Origin: Telluria antibiotica
GTDB taxonomy: Bacteria > Pseudomonadota > Gammaproteobacteria > Burkholderiales > Burkholderiaceae_D
NCBI RefSeq assembly: GCF_011682055.1
Contig: NZ_JAAQOM010000009.1
Location: 245,395-309,394, forward strand
Direction of reading: 5' to 3'
DNA length: 64,000 nt
Shown: positions 27,137 through 36,044 of the stretch, piece by piece
Numbering within the stretch: the stretch's first letter is position 1
How the letters are laid out: each line of letters starts with the position of its first letter
The notes under the pieces: generated by a model
Databases searched by the model: none
The model's input: the letters and a program-made list of their open reading frames with translations, nothing else
What the model was told of the DNA's origin: nothing
Translations under genes and position numbers: made by a program

Positions 27137-28206
27137 GGCTGTGTTCGCGGTAGTTATGTGAACTGAAATTCGTTGCAGCGGTCATACGTGTCGTCGAGTT
27201 AGCTCATGAGGAGTGACGATGCGCGGCCTGACGTTCGACGAGTTGTTCGCCATGTTAACGGCGGCGCAATTGTCCGCCGTCGACCTGGCCCGGTTGCGGA
27301 AATGGATCGCGGGCATCGCCCATCCTGACGAGTGTATCGCCCTGATCGAGCAGGCTGCGCGAGGACGGCCGTGTCCTCGCTGCGCTTGTCCCCGCGCCCA
27401 CCGCTGCGGCCAGGCCAGCGGCCTGCAGCGTTTTCGCTGCCTCGGCTGCGGGCGCAGCTACAACGCGCTGACGGGGACGCCGCTCGCAAGGCTACGGAAG
27501 AAAGAGCATTGGCTGGCGTATCTGCAGTGCGTGCTCGAGTCCCGTACCGTGCGCGAGGCGGCGCGCGCCGTCGGCGTGCATCGCACGACCAGTTTCAGGT
27601 GGCGCCATCGCTTCGTGCCGGGCGCCATGCGCGATCGGCCATCTATCCTGACTGCCATCGTCGAGGCGGACGAGACGTATCGCCTGGAATCGCAGAAGGG
27701 ATCGCGCAACATGACGCGCAAGCCGAGGAAGCGCGGTGGCGTCGCGACGAAGCGCGGCATCAATAAGGAGCACGATTGCCTGCTCGTCGCACGCGATCGC
27801 ACCGGGCAGACACTCGATTTCCACACTGGCCGCGGGCAGGTAACGGTGGCGCAATTGGAAAAGTGCCTCAAGCCTGTGCTGCCGGCCGACGTCCTCCTGA
27901 TCAGCGATTCGGCGCTCTCGTACCGTCACTTCGCCAGGCAAGCGGGCATCATGCACGAGATGGTGAACGTGAAGGCGGGCGTACGCGCGCGCGGTGCGAT
28001 TCACCTGCAGAACGTGAACGCCTGGCACAGCCGTTTCAAGAGCTGGCTGGTGCGGTTTCGCGGCGTCGCGAGCCGTTACCTGATCAATTACTCGGGCTGG
28101 CAACGGTTGCTCGACGCGCGACGCCTTACGACGCCGGCTCATCTGTTGTGCGCTGCGGCCCAGCTCGGCTGAACGACGGTGTCGCCGAATTATCGCGAAC
28201 ACAGCC
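27137..28206 (+). mobile_element. IS1595-family insertion sequence (1070 bp)
   Basis: The element is bounded by inverted repeats that start GGCTGTGTTCGCG at both ends (27137-27149 and, reversed, 28194-28206), with similarity continuing about 25 bases inward. It is flanked by perfect 8-bp direct repeats, the length typical of IS1595-type elements. One intact transposase fills most of it. Intact ends, a perfect duplication and an unbroken frame indicate a recent insertion. It lies between the convergent permease and ETF-QO genes, a spot that breaks nothing essential. Confidence 0.92.
27219..28172 (+). CDS. IS1595-family transposase
   Basis: The 317-residue protein has an N-terminal zinc ribbon (CPRC near 49-52, CLGC near 71-74) and a helix-turn-helix-like region (VREAARAVGVHRTTSFRWRH). 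The ISXO2-type DDE-like catalytic domain contains VEADETY, ISDSALSYRHFA, and the late N-x-N-x-WHSRFKSWL/FRGVASRYLINY segment. I use ATG 27219 because GAGGAG lies at good spacing upstream; a GTG two codons earlier overlaps that site. The frame is intact, so the element could still be mobile. Confidence 0.93.
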   Translation: MRGLTFDELFAMLTAAQLSAVDLARLRKWIAGIAHPDECIALIEQAARGRPCPRCACPRAHRCGQASGLQRFRCLGCGRSYNALTGTPLARLRKKEHWLAYLQCVLESRTVREAARAVGVHRTTSFRWRHRFVPGAMRDRPSILTAIVEADETYRLESQKGSRNMTRKPRKRGGVATKRGINKEHDCLLVARDRTGQTLDFHTGRGQVTVAQLEKCLKPVLPADVLLISDSALSYRHFARQAGIMHEMVNVKAGVRARGAIHLQNVNAWHSRFKSWLVRFRGVASRYLINYSGWQRLLDARRLTTPAHLLCAAAQLG

Positions 28207-28214
28207 AATGAAAA
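28207..28214. repeat. 8-bp target-site duplication, right copy
   Basis: AATGAAAA immediately after the right inverted repeat, identical to 27129-27136. It merges into the A-rich left arm of the terminator that follows. Confidence 0.9.
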
Positions 28215-28234
28215 ACGGCGCCGCAGCGCCGTTT
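28213..28234 (-). terminator. Intrinsic terminator of the ETF-QO gene
   Basis: A perfect 9-bp stem AAACGGCGC/GCGCCGTTT with a 4-base loop. On the minus strand it ends in a run of five T residues. It lies 6 bp past the ETF-QO stop. Before the insertion it also lay directly after the permease stop, so it probably served both convergent genes. Confidence 0.85.
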
Positions 28235-28239
28235 GATCA

Positions 28240-29916
28240 TCACATGTTCGGGTAGTTCGGCCCGCCGCCGCCTTCCGGCGTGACCCAGACGATGTTCTGC
28301 GTCGGGTCCTTGATGTCGCACGTCTTGCAGTGCACGCAGTTCTGCGCGTTGATCTGCAGGCGATCGTTGCCTTCGTCCGTCTTCACGAACTCGTACACGC
28401 CGGCCGGGCAGTAGCGCTGTTCCGGGCCCGCGAACTTCGCGAGGTTGACCTCGACCGGCACGTTCGGATTCGTCAGCGTGAGGTGGATGGGCTGGTCTTC
28501 CGCGTGGTTCGTGTTCGAGATGAACACGGACGACAGGCGGTCGAACGTCAGCTTGCCGTCCGGCTTCGGATACACGATCGGCTTGAAGTCGGACGCCGGA
28601 CGCAGGCATTCGTGGTCGGCATGCTGGTGGTGCAAGGTCCACGGCGCCTTGCCCTTGAACAGGATCTGGTCGATACCCGTCATGAGCGTGCCGAGGACGA
28701 GGCCTTTGGCCATCCACGGCTTGAAGTTGCGGGCGACGTGCAGCTCCTCGTGCAGCCACGACTGCTCGAATGCGGCCGGGTAGCTCGTCAGTTCGTCGTG
28801 CTGGCGGCCCGCGCCCAGCGCGGCGCAGGCGGCGTCGGCTGCAAGCATGCCCGTCTTGATGGCGGCATGGCTGCCCTTGATGCGGCTCGTGTTGAGGAAG
28901 CCTGCGTCACAGCCGATCAGCGCGCCGCCCGGGAACACGGTCTTCGGCAGCGACTGCAGGCCGCCCGCCGTGATCGCGCGCGCGCCGTACGAGATACGCT
29001 TGCCGCCTTCGAAGAAGTGGCGGATCGAGGGGTGCGTTTTATAACGCTGGAATTCCTCGTACGGCGACAGGTACGGGTTCTGGTACGACAGGCCGACGAT
29101 GAAGCCAACGGCGACCTGGTTGTTTTCCAGGTGGTACAGGAACGAGCCGCCGTACGTGTCGTTGGGCAGCGGCCAGCCGGCCGTGTGGACCACGAGGCCC
29201 GGCTGGTGCTTGGCCGGATCGATCTCCCACAGTTCCTTGATGCCGATGCCGTACGTCTGCGGATCCTTGCCCTTGTTCAGGTCGTATTTCGCCATCAGCT
29301 GCTTGCCGAGGTGGCCGCGCGAGCCTTCCGCGAACAGCGTGTATTTTGCGTGCAGTTCCATGCCCAGCTGGAACGCGTCCGTCGGCTGGCCGTGGCGGTT
29401 GACGCCCATATTGCCGGTCGCGACGCCTTTCACGGAGCCGTCGTCGTCGTACAGGATTTCCGCGGCCGGGAAGCCAGGGAAGATCTCGACGCCCAGCGCC
29501 TCCGCCTGCTGGCCGAGCCAGCGCACGACGTTCGCGAGCGAGATCACGTAGTTGCCGTGGTTGGTCAACATCTTCGGCATCATGAACGACGGCGTCTGGT
29601 AGGACTTCGTCTCCGTGAGGAAGAGCATGCGGTCTTCCGTGACGGCCGTGTTCAGCGGCGCACCCAGTTCCTTCCAGTTCGGGAACAGCTCGTCCAGCGC
29701 GCGCGGGTCCATGACGGCGCCCGACAGGATGTGCGCACCCAGCTCGCCGCCTTTTTCGAGCACGCAGACCGACACGTCCTGGCCCTTTTCGGCAGCCAGC
29801 TGCTTCAGGCGGATCGCGGCCGACAGGCCGGCGGGGCCGCCGCCGACGATGACCACGTCGTATTCCATTGCTTCGCGGGGGCCGTATTCTTCGAGGAGGG
29901 TGTTGGGCTGAGTCAT
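28240..29916 (-). CDS. Electron-transfer flavoprotein-ubiquinone oxidoreductase
   Basis: The 558-residue protein has the length and organisation of ETF-QO. An N-terminal FAD-binding motif (DVVIVGGGPAGLSAAIRL, about 19-36) is followed by a long ubiquinone-binding domain and a C-terminal 4Fe-4S cluster domain with cysteines in RYCPAG and CVHCKTC. It accepts electrons from ETF, which collects them from acyl-CoA and other dehydrogenases, and reduces membrane ubiquinone. The etfAB genes are not in the window. The gene is transcribed alone and ends at a strong terminator. Confidence 0.96.
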   Translation of the reverse strand: MTQPNTLLEEYGPREAMEYDVVIVGGGPAGLSAAIRLKQLAAEKGQDVSVCVLEKGGELGAHILSGAVMDPRALDELFPNWKELGAPLNTAVTEDRMLFLTETKSYQTPSFMMPKMLTNHGNYVISLANVVRWLGQQAEALGVEIFPGFPAAEILYDDDGSVKGVATGNMGVNRHGQPTDAFQLGMELHAKYTLFAEGSRGHLGKQLMAKYDLNKGKDPQTYGIGIKELWEIDPAKHQPGLVVHTAGWPLPNDTYGGSFLYHLENNQVAVGFIVGLSYQNPYLSPYEEFQRYKTHPSIRHFFEGGKRISYGARAITAGGLQSLPKTVFPGGALIGCDAGFLNTSRIKGSHAAIKTGMLAADAACAALGAGRQHDELTSYPAAFEQSWLHEELHVARNFKPWMAKGLVLGTLMTGIDQILFKGKAPWTLHHQHADHECLRPASDFKPIVYPKPDGKLTFDRLSSVFISNTNHAEDQPIHLTLTNPNVPVEVNLAKFAGPEQRYCPAGVYEFVKTDEGNDRLQINAQNCVHCKTCDIKDPTQNIVWVTPEGGGGPNYPNM

Positions 29917-30094
29917 GTCTTATTGGAGTGATTAAATTTAAGCACGAGTGTGCACTTTTTTGCGCTCGTTGGCAACGCCGAGCGCCATTGTAGGGCAACT
30001 ATTAGACGCGGCAATCTAATCGGCGTGAAATAGGTGAAGTGTGCAATCATTATGGCTTCGCAACAGAATTTAGTTCGGGGACAGGGGGCGTAAC

Positions 30095-30871
30095 GTGGGT
30101 ATTGAAGTCAATTTCGAAGGAAAGATCGCGATGGTCACAGGCGCGTCGAGCGGGCTCGGGGCGCGTTTCGCCAAGGCCTTGGCCGGTGCCGGCGCCCAGG
30201 TGGTGCTGGCGTCGCGCCGCGTCGAACGCCTGAAAGAGTTGCGCGCCGAGATCGAGGCCGACGGCGGCGCGGCCCACGTCGTTGCGCTCGACGTGACGGA
30301 CCTCGCGAGCATCAAGTCCGCGATCGCCCACGCGGAGACGGAAGCGGGGCCGATCGACATCCTCGTCAACAATTCCGGCGTGTCGACGACGCAGCGCCTG
30401 CTCGACGTCAACGAGGAAGACTACGGCTACGTGATGGACACGAACCTGCGCGGCGCCTTCTTCATGGCCCAGCAGACCGCGAAGCGCATGATCCAGCGCG
30501 CGAAGGGCGACCCGAAGAAGCAGCACCGCATCGTCAACATCGCCTCGGTCGCGGGCCTGCGGGTGCTGCCGCAGATCGGCGTGTACTGCATGAGCAAGGC
30601 CGGCGTCGTGCAGATGACGAAGGCGATGGCCGTCGAATGGGGCCGCTACGGCATCAACGTGAACGCCATCTGCCCCGGCTATATCGCGACCGAGATGAAC
30701 GAGGATTATTTCGACACGGAGCAGGGCAAGAAGCTGATCGAGATGCTGCCGCGCCGCCGCACGGGCAGGCCGGAAGACCTCGACGGCCTGCTGTTGCTGC
30801 TCGCCGCCGAGGAAGCCCATTTCATCAACGGCGCCATCATCACGGCCGACGATGGCATGACGGCGCAGTGA
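30095..30871 (+). CDS. Short-chain dehydrogenase/reductase
   Basis: The 258-residue classical SDR has TGASSGLG (15-22) for NAD(P) binding, NNSG (92-95), catalytic Ser151, Tyr164 and Lys168 (YCMSK), and PGYIATEM. An Arg pair after the second strand (SRRVERL) hints at NADP preference. The substrate is unknown; an acetoacetyl-CoA or 3-oxoacyl type is possible given the thioesterase next door. It starts with GTG at 30095 after a GGGGG-containing purine-rich site. A hairpin follows the gene at 30900-30935. Confidence 0.9.
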   Translation: MGIEVNFEGKIAMVTGASSGLGARFAKALAGAGAQVVLASRRVERLKELRAEIEADGGAAHVVALDVTDLASIKSAIAHAETEAGPIDILVNNSGVSTTQRLLDVNEEDYGYVMDTNLRGAFFMAQQTAKRMIQRAKGDPKKQHRIVNIASVAGLRVLPQIGVYCMSKAGVVQMTKAMAVEWGRYGINVNAICPGYIATEMNEDYFDTEQGKKLIEMLPRRRTGRPEDLDGLLLLLAAEEAHFINGAIITADDGMTAQ

Positions 30872-30899
30872 TCCCGCACCGCGTCGAGTCCATCCTCTA

Positions 30900-30935
30900 G
30901 GACGAAGGGGCGTAAAGCCCCGTATCATTTCGTCC
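30900..30935 (+). terminator. Hairpin after the SDR gene, possible terminator
   Basis: A two-part stem: outer GGACGAA/TTCGTCC and inner GGGGC/GCCCC around GTAAA. No clear T-run follows, so it could be a weak terminator or a processing/stability hairpin between the SDR and thioesterase genes. Confidence 0.4.
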
Positions 30936-31014
30936 GCATGACCACGAGTACGACCATGGCCCGCCGCGCCCGCGCGCGGCGGGGACGATTTCCCATTCAT
31001 CGAAACAAGCAGCA

Positions 31015-31434
31015 ATGAGCGAAAAGAAGCAGGTTCACGTCATGCGCCAGGCGATCCGCTGGGGCGACATGGACGCATTCGGCCACGTGAACAACACGGT
31101 GTATTTCCGGTACATGGAGAGCGGGCGCATCGCCTTCCTCGAGCACGCGGCGGGCGACGTCGAGATCAAGGATGAAGGACCGGTGCTCGTCACCGCCCAC
31201 TGCACCTTCATCCGGCAGCTGAAGTATCCGGGGGAGATCGAGATCCGCACGTTCGCCGGTCCCGCGGGCCGTTCGAGCTTCGAGGTGACGCACGAGATCC
31301 GGATGGTCGATGCCGAGGGCAAGGCCGACGTCGTCGCGGCGGAAGGTGGCGGCAAGGTCGTATGGATCGACTTCGCGGCCGAGAAGTCGGTGCCGTTGCC
31401 GGCACGCTTGCGCGAGATCCTGCCGGCAGCGTAA
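31015..31434 (+). CDS. Acyl-CoA thioesterase, 4HBT hot-dog family
   Basis: The 139-residue hot-dog-fold protein has the 4-hydroxybenzoyl-CoA-thioesterase motif DAFGHVNN with catalytic Asp20. It is of FadM/YbgC type and hydrolyses acyl-CoA to acid and CoA in the cytoplasm. Chain preference cannot be read. It lies 143 bp after the SDR gene on the same strand and ends close to a convergent PAS-LuxR regulator, the two separated by a palindromic repeat. Confidence 0.9.
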   Translation: MSEKKQVHVMRQAIRWGDMDAFGHVNNTVYFRYMESGRIAFLEHAAGDVEIKDEGPVLVTAHCTFIRQLKYPGEIEIRTFAGPAGRSSFEVTHEIRMVDAEGKADVVAAEGGGKVVWIDFAAEKSVPLPARLREILPAA

Positions 31435-31448
31435 CCGTGAAACGTCCG

Positions 31449-31486
31449 GTGGGCACGGCGGTAGGGTGGACACCCTGTGCCCACCA
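31449..31486. repeat. Palindromic intergenic repeat, GGTGGGCAC type
   Basis: GGTGGGCAC and GTGCCCACC flank a central GGTAGGGTGGACACC. This is the same sequence vocabulary as the elements at 45203-45281, 52724-52802 and 63809-63833. It exactly fills the gap between two convergent genes, so it may work as a bidirectional transcript end. Confidence 0.65.
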
Positions 31487-32047
31487 TCAACGTGCCATGC
31501 CGACGAGCTTGTGCACGAGTTCCGACGACGTCGACGCCGAGAACTTGCGCATGAGTTTGGCCCGGTGCATCTCCACCGTGCGCGGCGACAGATCGGTCTC
31601 GCGCGCGATCACCTTGCTCGTCTTGCCTTCGACGAGCAGCGCCGCGATCTCGCGCTCGCGCGGCGTGAGCTCGGCAGTCACGGGGCGCTTTTCGCTGACG
31701 TCCTCGAACGTCCACACGCCGGCGCCCAGCGGCTCGGCGGGGTCGAGCGCGCGGCCCGTCACGTGGCACCAGAACAGTTCCCCATTCCCGCGTCGCATGA
31801 TGCGCTCGTCCGAGTAGCGGCCCTTCGCGTTCATGATGGGAATGATGCGGTCGCCCGTGCGCAGGAACTCGTCCATGGTCGGGTACAGTACCGAGAACGA
31901 CTGGCCGTCCAGCTGCGTGCGCTGGTAGCCGAACATCGCCGCCAGCGCGTGGTTGCACGACTGGATCACGCGGTTCACCGAGATGCACATGCCGACGGGC
32001 GCGTGCTGGAAAATCAACTCGTAATCGATGGCGTATGATGCGTTCAT
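31487..32047 (-). CDS. PAS domain LuxR-type transcriptional regulator
   Basis: The 186-residue protein has an N-terminal PAS domain (about 8-118, with IFQHAPVGMCIS and a MNAKGRYSDERIMRR segment). A LuxR/FixJ-type helix-turn-helix follows (LTPREREIAALLVEGKTSKV, about 126-185). There is no receiver domain, so it likely senses a small ligand or redox cue through PAS. It is divergent from scoAB with a 159-bp gap, so control of ketone-body metabolism is a reasonable guess. Confidence 0.88.
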   Translation of the reverse strand: MNASYAIDYELIFQHAPVGMCISVNRVIQSCNHALAAMFGYQRTQLDGQSFSVLYPTMDEFLRTGDRIIPIMNAKGRYSDERIMRRGNGELFWCHVTGRALDPAEPLGAGVWTFEDVSEKRPVTAELTPREREIAALLVEGKTSKVIARETDLSPRTVEMHRAKLMRKFSASTSSELVHKLVGMAR

Positions 32048-32206
32048 TTGATGGTGGTCGACTGTTCCCGCGCGAGGCGCCAGCCGGTATTTCTACGGTA
32101 TTGTGCTTTGGAGGGGCGTATTCTATTCTCGAATTCTACTCTGCTGTACAGAAAGAGCTCCTGTCGGCTCATCCACGCTTGAAGCTTAACGATTAAAGGG
32201 ACGGGT

Positions 32207-32905
32207 ATGAACAAAGTGTATCCAGATGCGCGCTCCGCGCTGGAAGGGGTTGTCGCCGACGGCCAGACGATCGCCGTGGGCGGTTTCGGCTTGTGCGGTA
32301 TTCCGGAGGCGCTGATCCTCGCGCTGCGCGATTCCGGCGTCAAGAACCTGACGGCCATCTCGAACAATGCCGGCGTCGACGACTTCGGTCTCGGCCAGCT
32401 GCTCACGACGCGCCAGATCAGGAAGATGATCGCTTCGTACGTGGGCGAGAACAAGGAATTCGCACGCCAGTACCTGGCCGGCGAACTGGAACTGGAATTT
32501 ACCCCGCAGGGCACCCTGGCCGAGAAGCTGCGCGCCGGCGGTGCCGGCATCCCCGCGTTCTTCACGAAGACGGGCTATGGCACCATCGTCGCGGACGGCA
32601 AGGAGACCCGCGAATTCGATGGCGAGATGTACGTGATGGAACGCGCGCTCGTGCCGGACGTCTCCCTCGTCAAGGCCTGGAAGGCCGACCGCGCCGGCAA
32701 CCTCGTGTTCCGCAAGACGGCGCGCAACTTCAACCCGAACGTCGCCACCGCGGGCAAGGTCTGCATCGTGGAAGTCGAGCAGCTGGTCGAGATCGGCGAG
32801 ATCGATCCGGACCAGGTGCACACGCCGAGCATCTTCGTGCACCGCATCGTTCACAACCCGACGCCGGAAAAGCGCATCGAACAGCGCACCGTGCGTCAAG
32901 CATAA
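32207..32905 (+). CDS. scoA: 3-Oxoacid CoA-transferase subunit A
   Basis: The 232-residue alpha subunit of a two-subunit family I CoA transferase. The glycine-rich [13 protein letters not shown] segment (about 25-37) and [15 protein letters not shown] are typical of succinyl-CoA:3-ketoacid transferase subunit A. With ScoB it moves CoA from succinyl-CoA to acetoacetate. The ATG follows AAAGGGAC. It is co-transcribed with scoB 17 bp downstream and divergent from a PAS-LuxR regulator. With 3-hydroxybutyrate dehydrogenase further along, it completes 3-hydroxybutyrate use. Confidence 0.95.
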   Translation: MNKVYPDARSALEGVVADGQTIAVGGFGLCGIPEALILALRDSGVKNLTAISNNAGVDDFGLGQLLTTRQIRKMIASYVGENKEFARQYLAGELELEFTPQGTLAEKLRAGGAGIPAFFTKTGYGTIVADGKETREFDGEMYVMERALVPDVSLVKAWKADRAGNLVFRKTARNFNPNVATAGKVCIVEVEQLVEIGEIDPDQVHTPSIFVHRIVHNPTPEKRIEQRTVRQA

Positions 32906-32921
32906 GACCAGGGAGACAGAC

Positions 32922-33572
<651 letters not shown>

Positions 33573-33614
33573 CGTCCTCCGGGCGGCGCTGCGGTGCCGC
33601 CCGTCCTTCCTGCG

Positions 33615-33974
33615 CTAGCGCAGCTTCCACACGTAATCGACGTTGGCCCATTGCTGCACCGCCTTGCCGTGTTGGCGCGCGGGCTGGAAGCTGCACTGTG
33701 CCAGCGCCGAGCGCGCGGCTTCGTCCAGCGTGGGGAACCCGCTCGACGCCTTCACCTTCGAATCCTTGACCTTGCCGTTCTCGTCGACGAGAAAGCCGAG
33801 CGTGACCGTGCCCTCATGAACGGCCTGTACGTCCGCGTGCGGGTATTGCGGCTTGGCGCAGCTCGTGAAGTCGAGCTTTGCGGTGCTGCTGCCTTGTGGT
33901 GCCGCATGGGCGGACGCCGTGCAGGCGAGGGCGAGGGACAGGCATTGCAGGGTCGTGCGGATGATGCGGGACAT
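33615..33974 (-). CDS. Secreted TonB C-terminal domain protein
   Basis: The 119-residue protein has a signal peptide (about 1-24, ending AHA) and then essentially one TonB C-terminal domain (GTVTLGFLVDENGKVKDSKV, SSGFPTLDEAA, CSFQPA). It lacks the N-terminal anchor and Pro-rich spacer of true TonB, so it is not an energy transducer on its own. It is clearly paralogous to the C-terminus of the M56 protein 135 bp away: the cysteines, YP and SSG blocks line up one to one. It probably arose by local duplication. Confidence 0.87.
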   Translation of the reverse strand: MSRIIRTTLQCLSLALACTASAHAAPQGSSTAKLDFTSCAKPQYPHADVQAVHEGTVTLGFLVDENGKVKDSKVKASSGFPTLDEAARSALAQCSFQPARQHGKAVQQWANVDYVWKLR

Positions 33975-34108
33975 GGTGCTCTCCTTGTGGTGGGAACCGA
34001 TGACCTTCGGTTCGTCAGGGCGTAAGGGCGCCGCGCGCCGTCCTGCGCGAATGCTTCGTCGATGAATGAGGGCGCGACCGCCCGGCTAGTCAGTGTGGCG
34101 ACGTCACG

Positions 34109-35518
34109 TCACGCGAGCGTCCAGACGTACTGGACCGGATGCCACGTCGCGACGGGCTGGCCGTTGCGCAGCGCCGGCGCGAACCGGCAGCGGTGCAGGG
34201 CGGCGCGGGCCGCCTCGTCCATGCTGGCGTAACCGCTGGACTGCAGGATGGTCGAGTCCGTGACGAGGCCGGAGGCGTCGACGCGGAAATTCAACGTGAC
34301 CGTGCCCTCGTGGCTGGCCGCAATGTCGGCCTGCGGGTAGTGCGGTTTGCTGCAGCTCGAGAAGTCCGCGACCGCGGAACGCGTCAGGCCGGCCGTCCTG
34401 ACGGCAGGGGAGTCGCGCGTCGCCAGCACGTGGGCGCTCGCCGCGCACGCCAGGACGAGGCCGAGCACGGGAATCGCGGCGCGCCAGTCCAGCGCCTGCG
34501 GATCGGGCCGGACGAGGCGGCGAATGCGCGCCATCAGGTCGCCGCCCGCCGCGGCCTGCGCCAGGTGGTGGCTGGAAAACTGCAGGCGTTCCAGCTCCGA
34601 CAAGGCGCGCGCCAGGCGGCGCGGTTCGCCCAGCCGGCGGGCGGCGAAATCGTCGGCGATCTGCTCGCGTTCGTGACGAATGCGCCGCGAGATCCACCAC
34701 ACGGCCGGGTGATAGAACAACAGGGCCTCGATCACGGTCTGCACGAGGTTGACGAGGTAGTCGTGGCGGCGGACATGCCCCAGCTCGTGCGCCAGCAGCG
34801 CTTCCAGCAATTGCGGCGGCATGCCCGTCACGAGGGCGGCCGGCACGAGCACGATCGGGCGCCAGCAGCCGGCCGTGACCGGGCTGGCCAAGCTGTCGAC
34901 GATGCGCAGGCGCACGTCGCGGTCGATGCCGCAGCGGGCGGCAAGTCGGGCCAGCCTCGTTTGCCAGACGCGTTCCTCAGCGCCGTGCGCCGCGGCGGCC
35001 CGTCCGTGCGACGCGCGTCCGACCCACACGAGTCCCAGCGCCATGCGCAGCCCGAACGCGGCGGCGCAGGCCGCCCACGCGCCCACGATCCAGTCGAGCT
35101 GCCGCTGCAGCCAGGCGAGCAGGCCAACGGCGTCGCGCAACACGGCCGCCGGTGCCGACGCCAGCGGCAACGCGCGCGCGGTCGCGACGTCGCGGTCGTC
35201 CAGCAGCATCGTCACGAAATTGACGGCGGGCCAGGCGACGCACAGCAGCAGGGCCAGGCACGCAACGGCATAGCGGCGTTCCGGCTTGGCATTGCGCAGC
35301 GCAACGAGCAGCACGGCCGTCGCACACCCGACCAGCGCGCCTTGCCACACGAAGTGCAGCAATGCCCATCCGAGGCTGGGCACGAAGCCATTCGACAGCG
35401 CGGCCAGCAGCCTGGTCAACGCATCAGGCAACGCATCAGGCAAGTGCGAGGGCAGCGGCGCGAGCGGGCTGGTCGGCAGCAAGACCGACAACAGCCCGCT
35501 GACGAGCCCGGCGCTCAT
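34109..35518 (-). CDS. M56 family (BlaR1-type) metallopeptidase with C-terminal TonB-like domain
   Basis: The 469-residue membrane protein has several helices in the N-terminal part, then the M56 zinc protease motif HELGH (244-248) in a cytoplasmic loop. Its C-terminus is a TonB-like domain after another helix (about residue 330), not the penicillin-binding sensor of BlaR1. It would therefore sense something other than beta-lactam in the periplasm and cleave its partner repressor BlaI. I start at ATG 35518, which overlaps the blaI stop; the frame upstream of it is shadow inside blaI. Confidence 0.92.
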   Translation of the reverse strand: MSAGLVSGLLSVLLPTSPLAPLPSHLPDALPDALTRLLAALSNGFVPSLGWALLHFVWQGALVGCATAVLLVALRNAKPERRYAVACLALLLCVAWPAVNFVTMLLDDRDVATARALPLASAPAAVLRDAVGLLAWLQRQLDWIVGAWAACAAAFGLRMALGLVWVGRASHGRAAAAHGAEERVWQTRLARLAARCGIDRDVRLRIVDSLASPVTAGCWRPIVLVPAALVTGMPPQLLEALLAHELGHVRRHDYLVNLVQTVIEALLFYHPAVWWISRRIRHEREQIADDFAARRLGEPRRLARALSELERLQFSSHHLAQAAAGGDLMARIRRLVRPDPQALDWRAAIPVLGLVLACAASAHVLATRDSPAVRTAGLTRSAVADFSSCSKPHYPQADIAASHEGTVTLNFRVDASGLVTDSTILQSSGYASMDEAARAALHRCRFAPALRNGQPVATWHPVQYVWTLA

Positions 35519-35901
35519 CGGTCGTCTCCGTCTTTCAGCAGTCGTTCGATCTCCTCGCGTTCCTTTTTCGAGATGCCGCTCTTGAGCGCGGCCAGCACGA
35601 GCGCCTTGGCCGACCCCGCGAAGGCGCGCTGCATCAGGTCCTTCAGCAGATTCGTCTGCAGCGATTCCTGCGGATGCGCGGGCGCGTACACGTGTGACCG
35701 TTCGCTTTCGTCGCGGATCAGCAAACCTTTGCCGTGCATGATCTGCATCAGGCGCAGCACGGTCGCATACGTCACCTCCGGGCGCTCCTTGACGATTTCC
35801 TCGTGGGCCCGGCGTGCCGTGGCCGAGCCGAGCGGCCACAGTACCTGCAACAGGTCGAGTTCGGCGGGCGTTGGCTTGGGAGGGGTGGGGGATTTGGCCA
35901 T
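35515..35901 (-). CDS. BlaI/MecI/CopY-family transcriptional repressor
   Basis: The 128-residue protein has the winged-helix Penicillinase_R layout: PTPAELDLLQVLWPLGSATA, VTYATVLRLMQIMHGKGLL, then a helical dimerisation tail. It pairs with the overlapping M56 protease gene, which would inactivate it by cleavage on signal. Candidate operators lie immediately upstream (35929-35946 and around 35953). The same motif recurs before the divergent SIMPL gene, so it probably represses itself and that gene. Confidence 0.93.
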   Translation of the reverse strand: MAKSPTPPKPTPAELDLLQVLWPLGSATARRAHEEIVKERPEVTYATVLRLMQIMHGKGLLIRDESERSHVYAPAHPQESLQTNLLKDLMQRAFAGSAKALVLAALKSGISKKEREEIERLLKDGDDR

Positions 35902-35928
35902 GGCGTCTTCGGAACGTGGTCGATAAAC

Positions 35929-35962
35929 CTAGACTAACTCGTCTAGATCGAGTTGTCTACAA
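35929..35962. promoter_or_regulatory. Candidate BlaI operators (proximal)
   Basis: CTAGAC-N6-GTCTAG, a perfect dyad at 35929-35946, is followed by TTGTCTACAA at 35953-35962. The latter decamer recurs exactly at 36022-36031. The sites lie 28-60 bp before the blaI start. BlaI-family operators are typically short TAC/GTA-rich dyads; these use GTCTA half-sites. Assignment is by position and repetition. Confidence 0.55.
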
Positions 35963-36012
35963 GTTTATTTTGCACACGGACGCTTGCTTTAGCGGTTCAT
36001 CCGGTCATAGCA

Positions 36013-36031
36013 TAGACATCATTGTCTACAA
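36013..36031. promoter_or_regulatory. Candidate BlaI operator before the SIMPL gene
   Basis: TAGACA-TCAT-TGTCTA is a perfect 16-bp dyad (36013-36028) overlapping the decamer TTGTCTACAA. It ends just before the ribosome-binding site of the SIMPL gene, so a bound repressor would block elongation or the promoter. It shares GTCTA half-sites with the operators next to blaI. Confidence 0.55.
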
Positions 36032-36044
36032 AAAGGGAGTGTCC

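Noticed and set aside
27129..28214. IS insertion having destroyed a transporter ATPase gene
   Set aside because: The target duplication restores a direct permease-terminator junction with no room for a gene.
28330..29931. A 533-codon plus-strand frame opposite ETF-QO
   Set aside because: Antisense shadow; ETF-QO motifs are on the minus strand.
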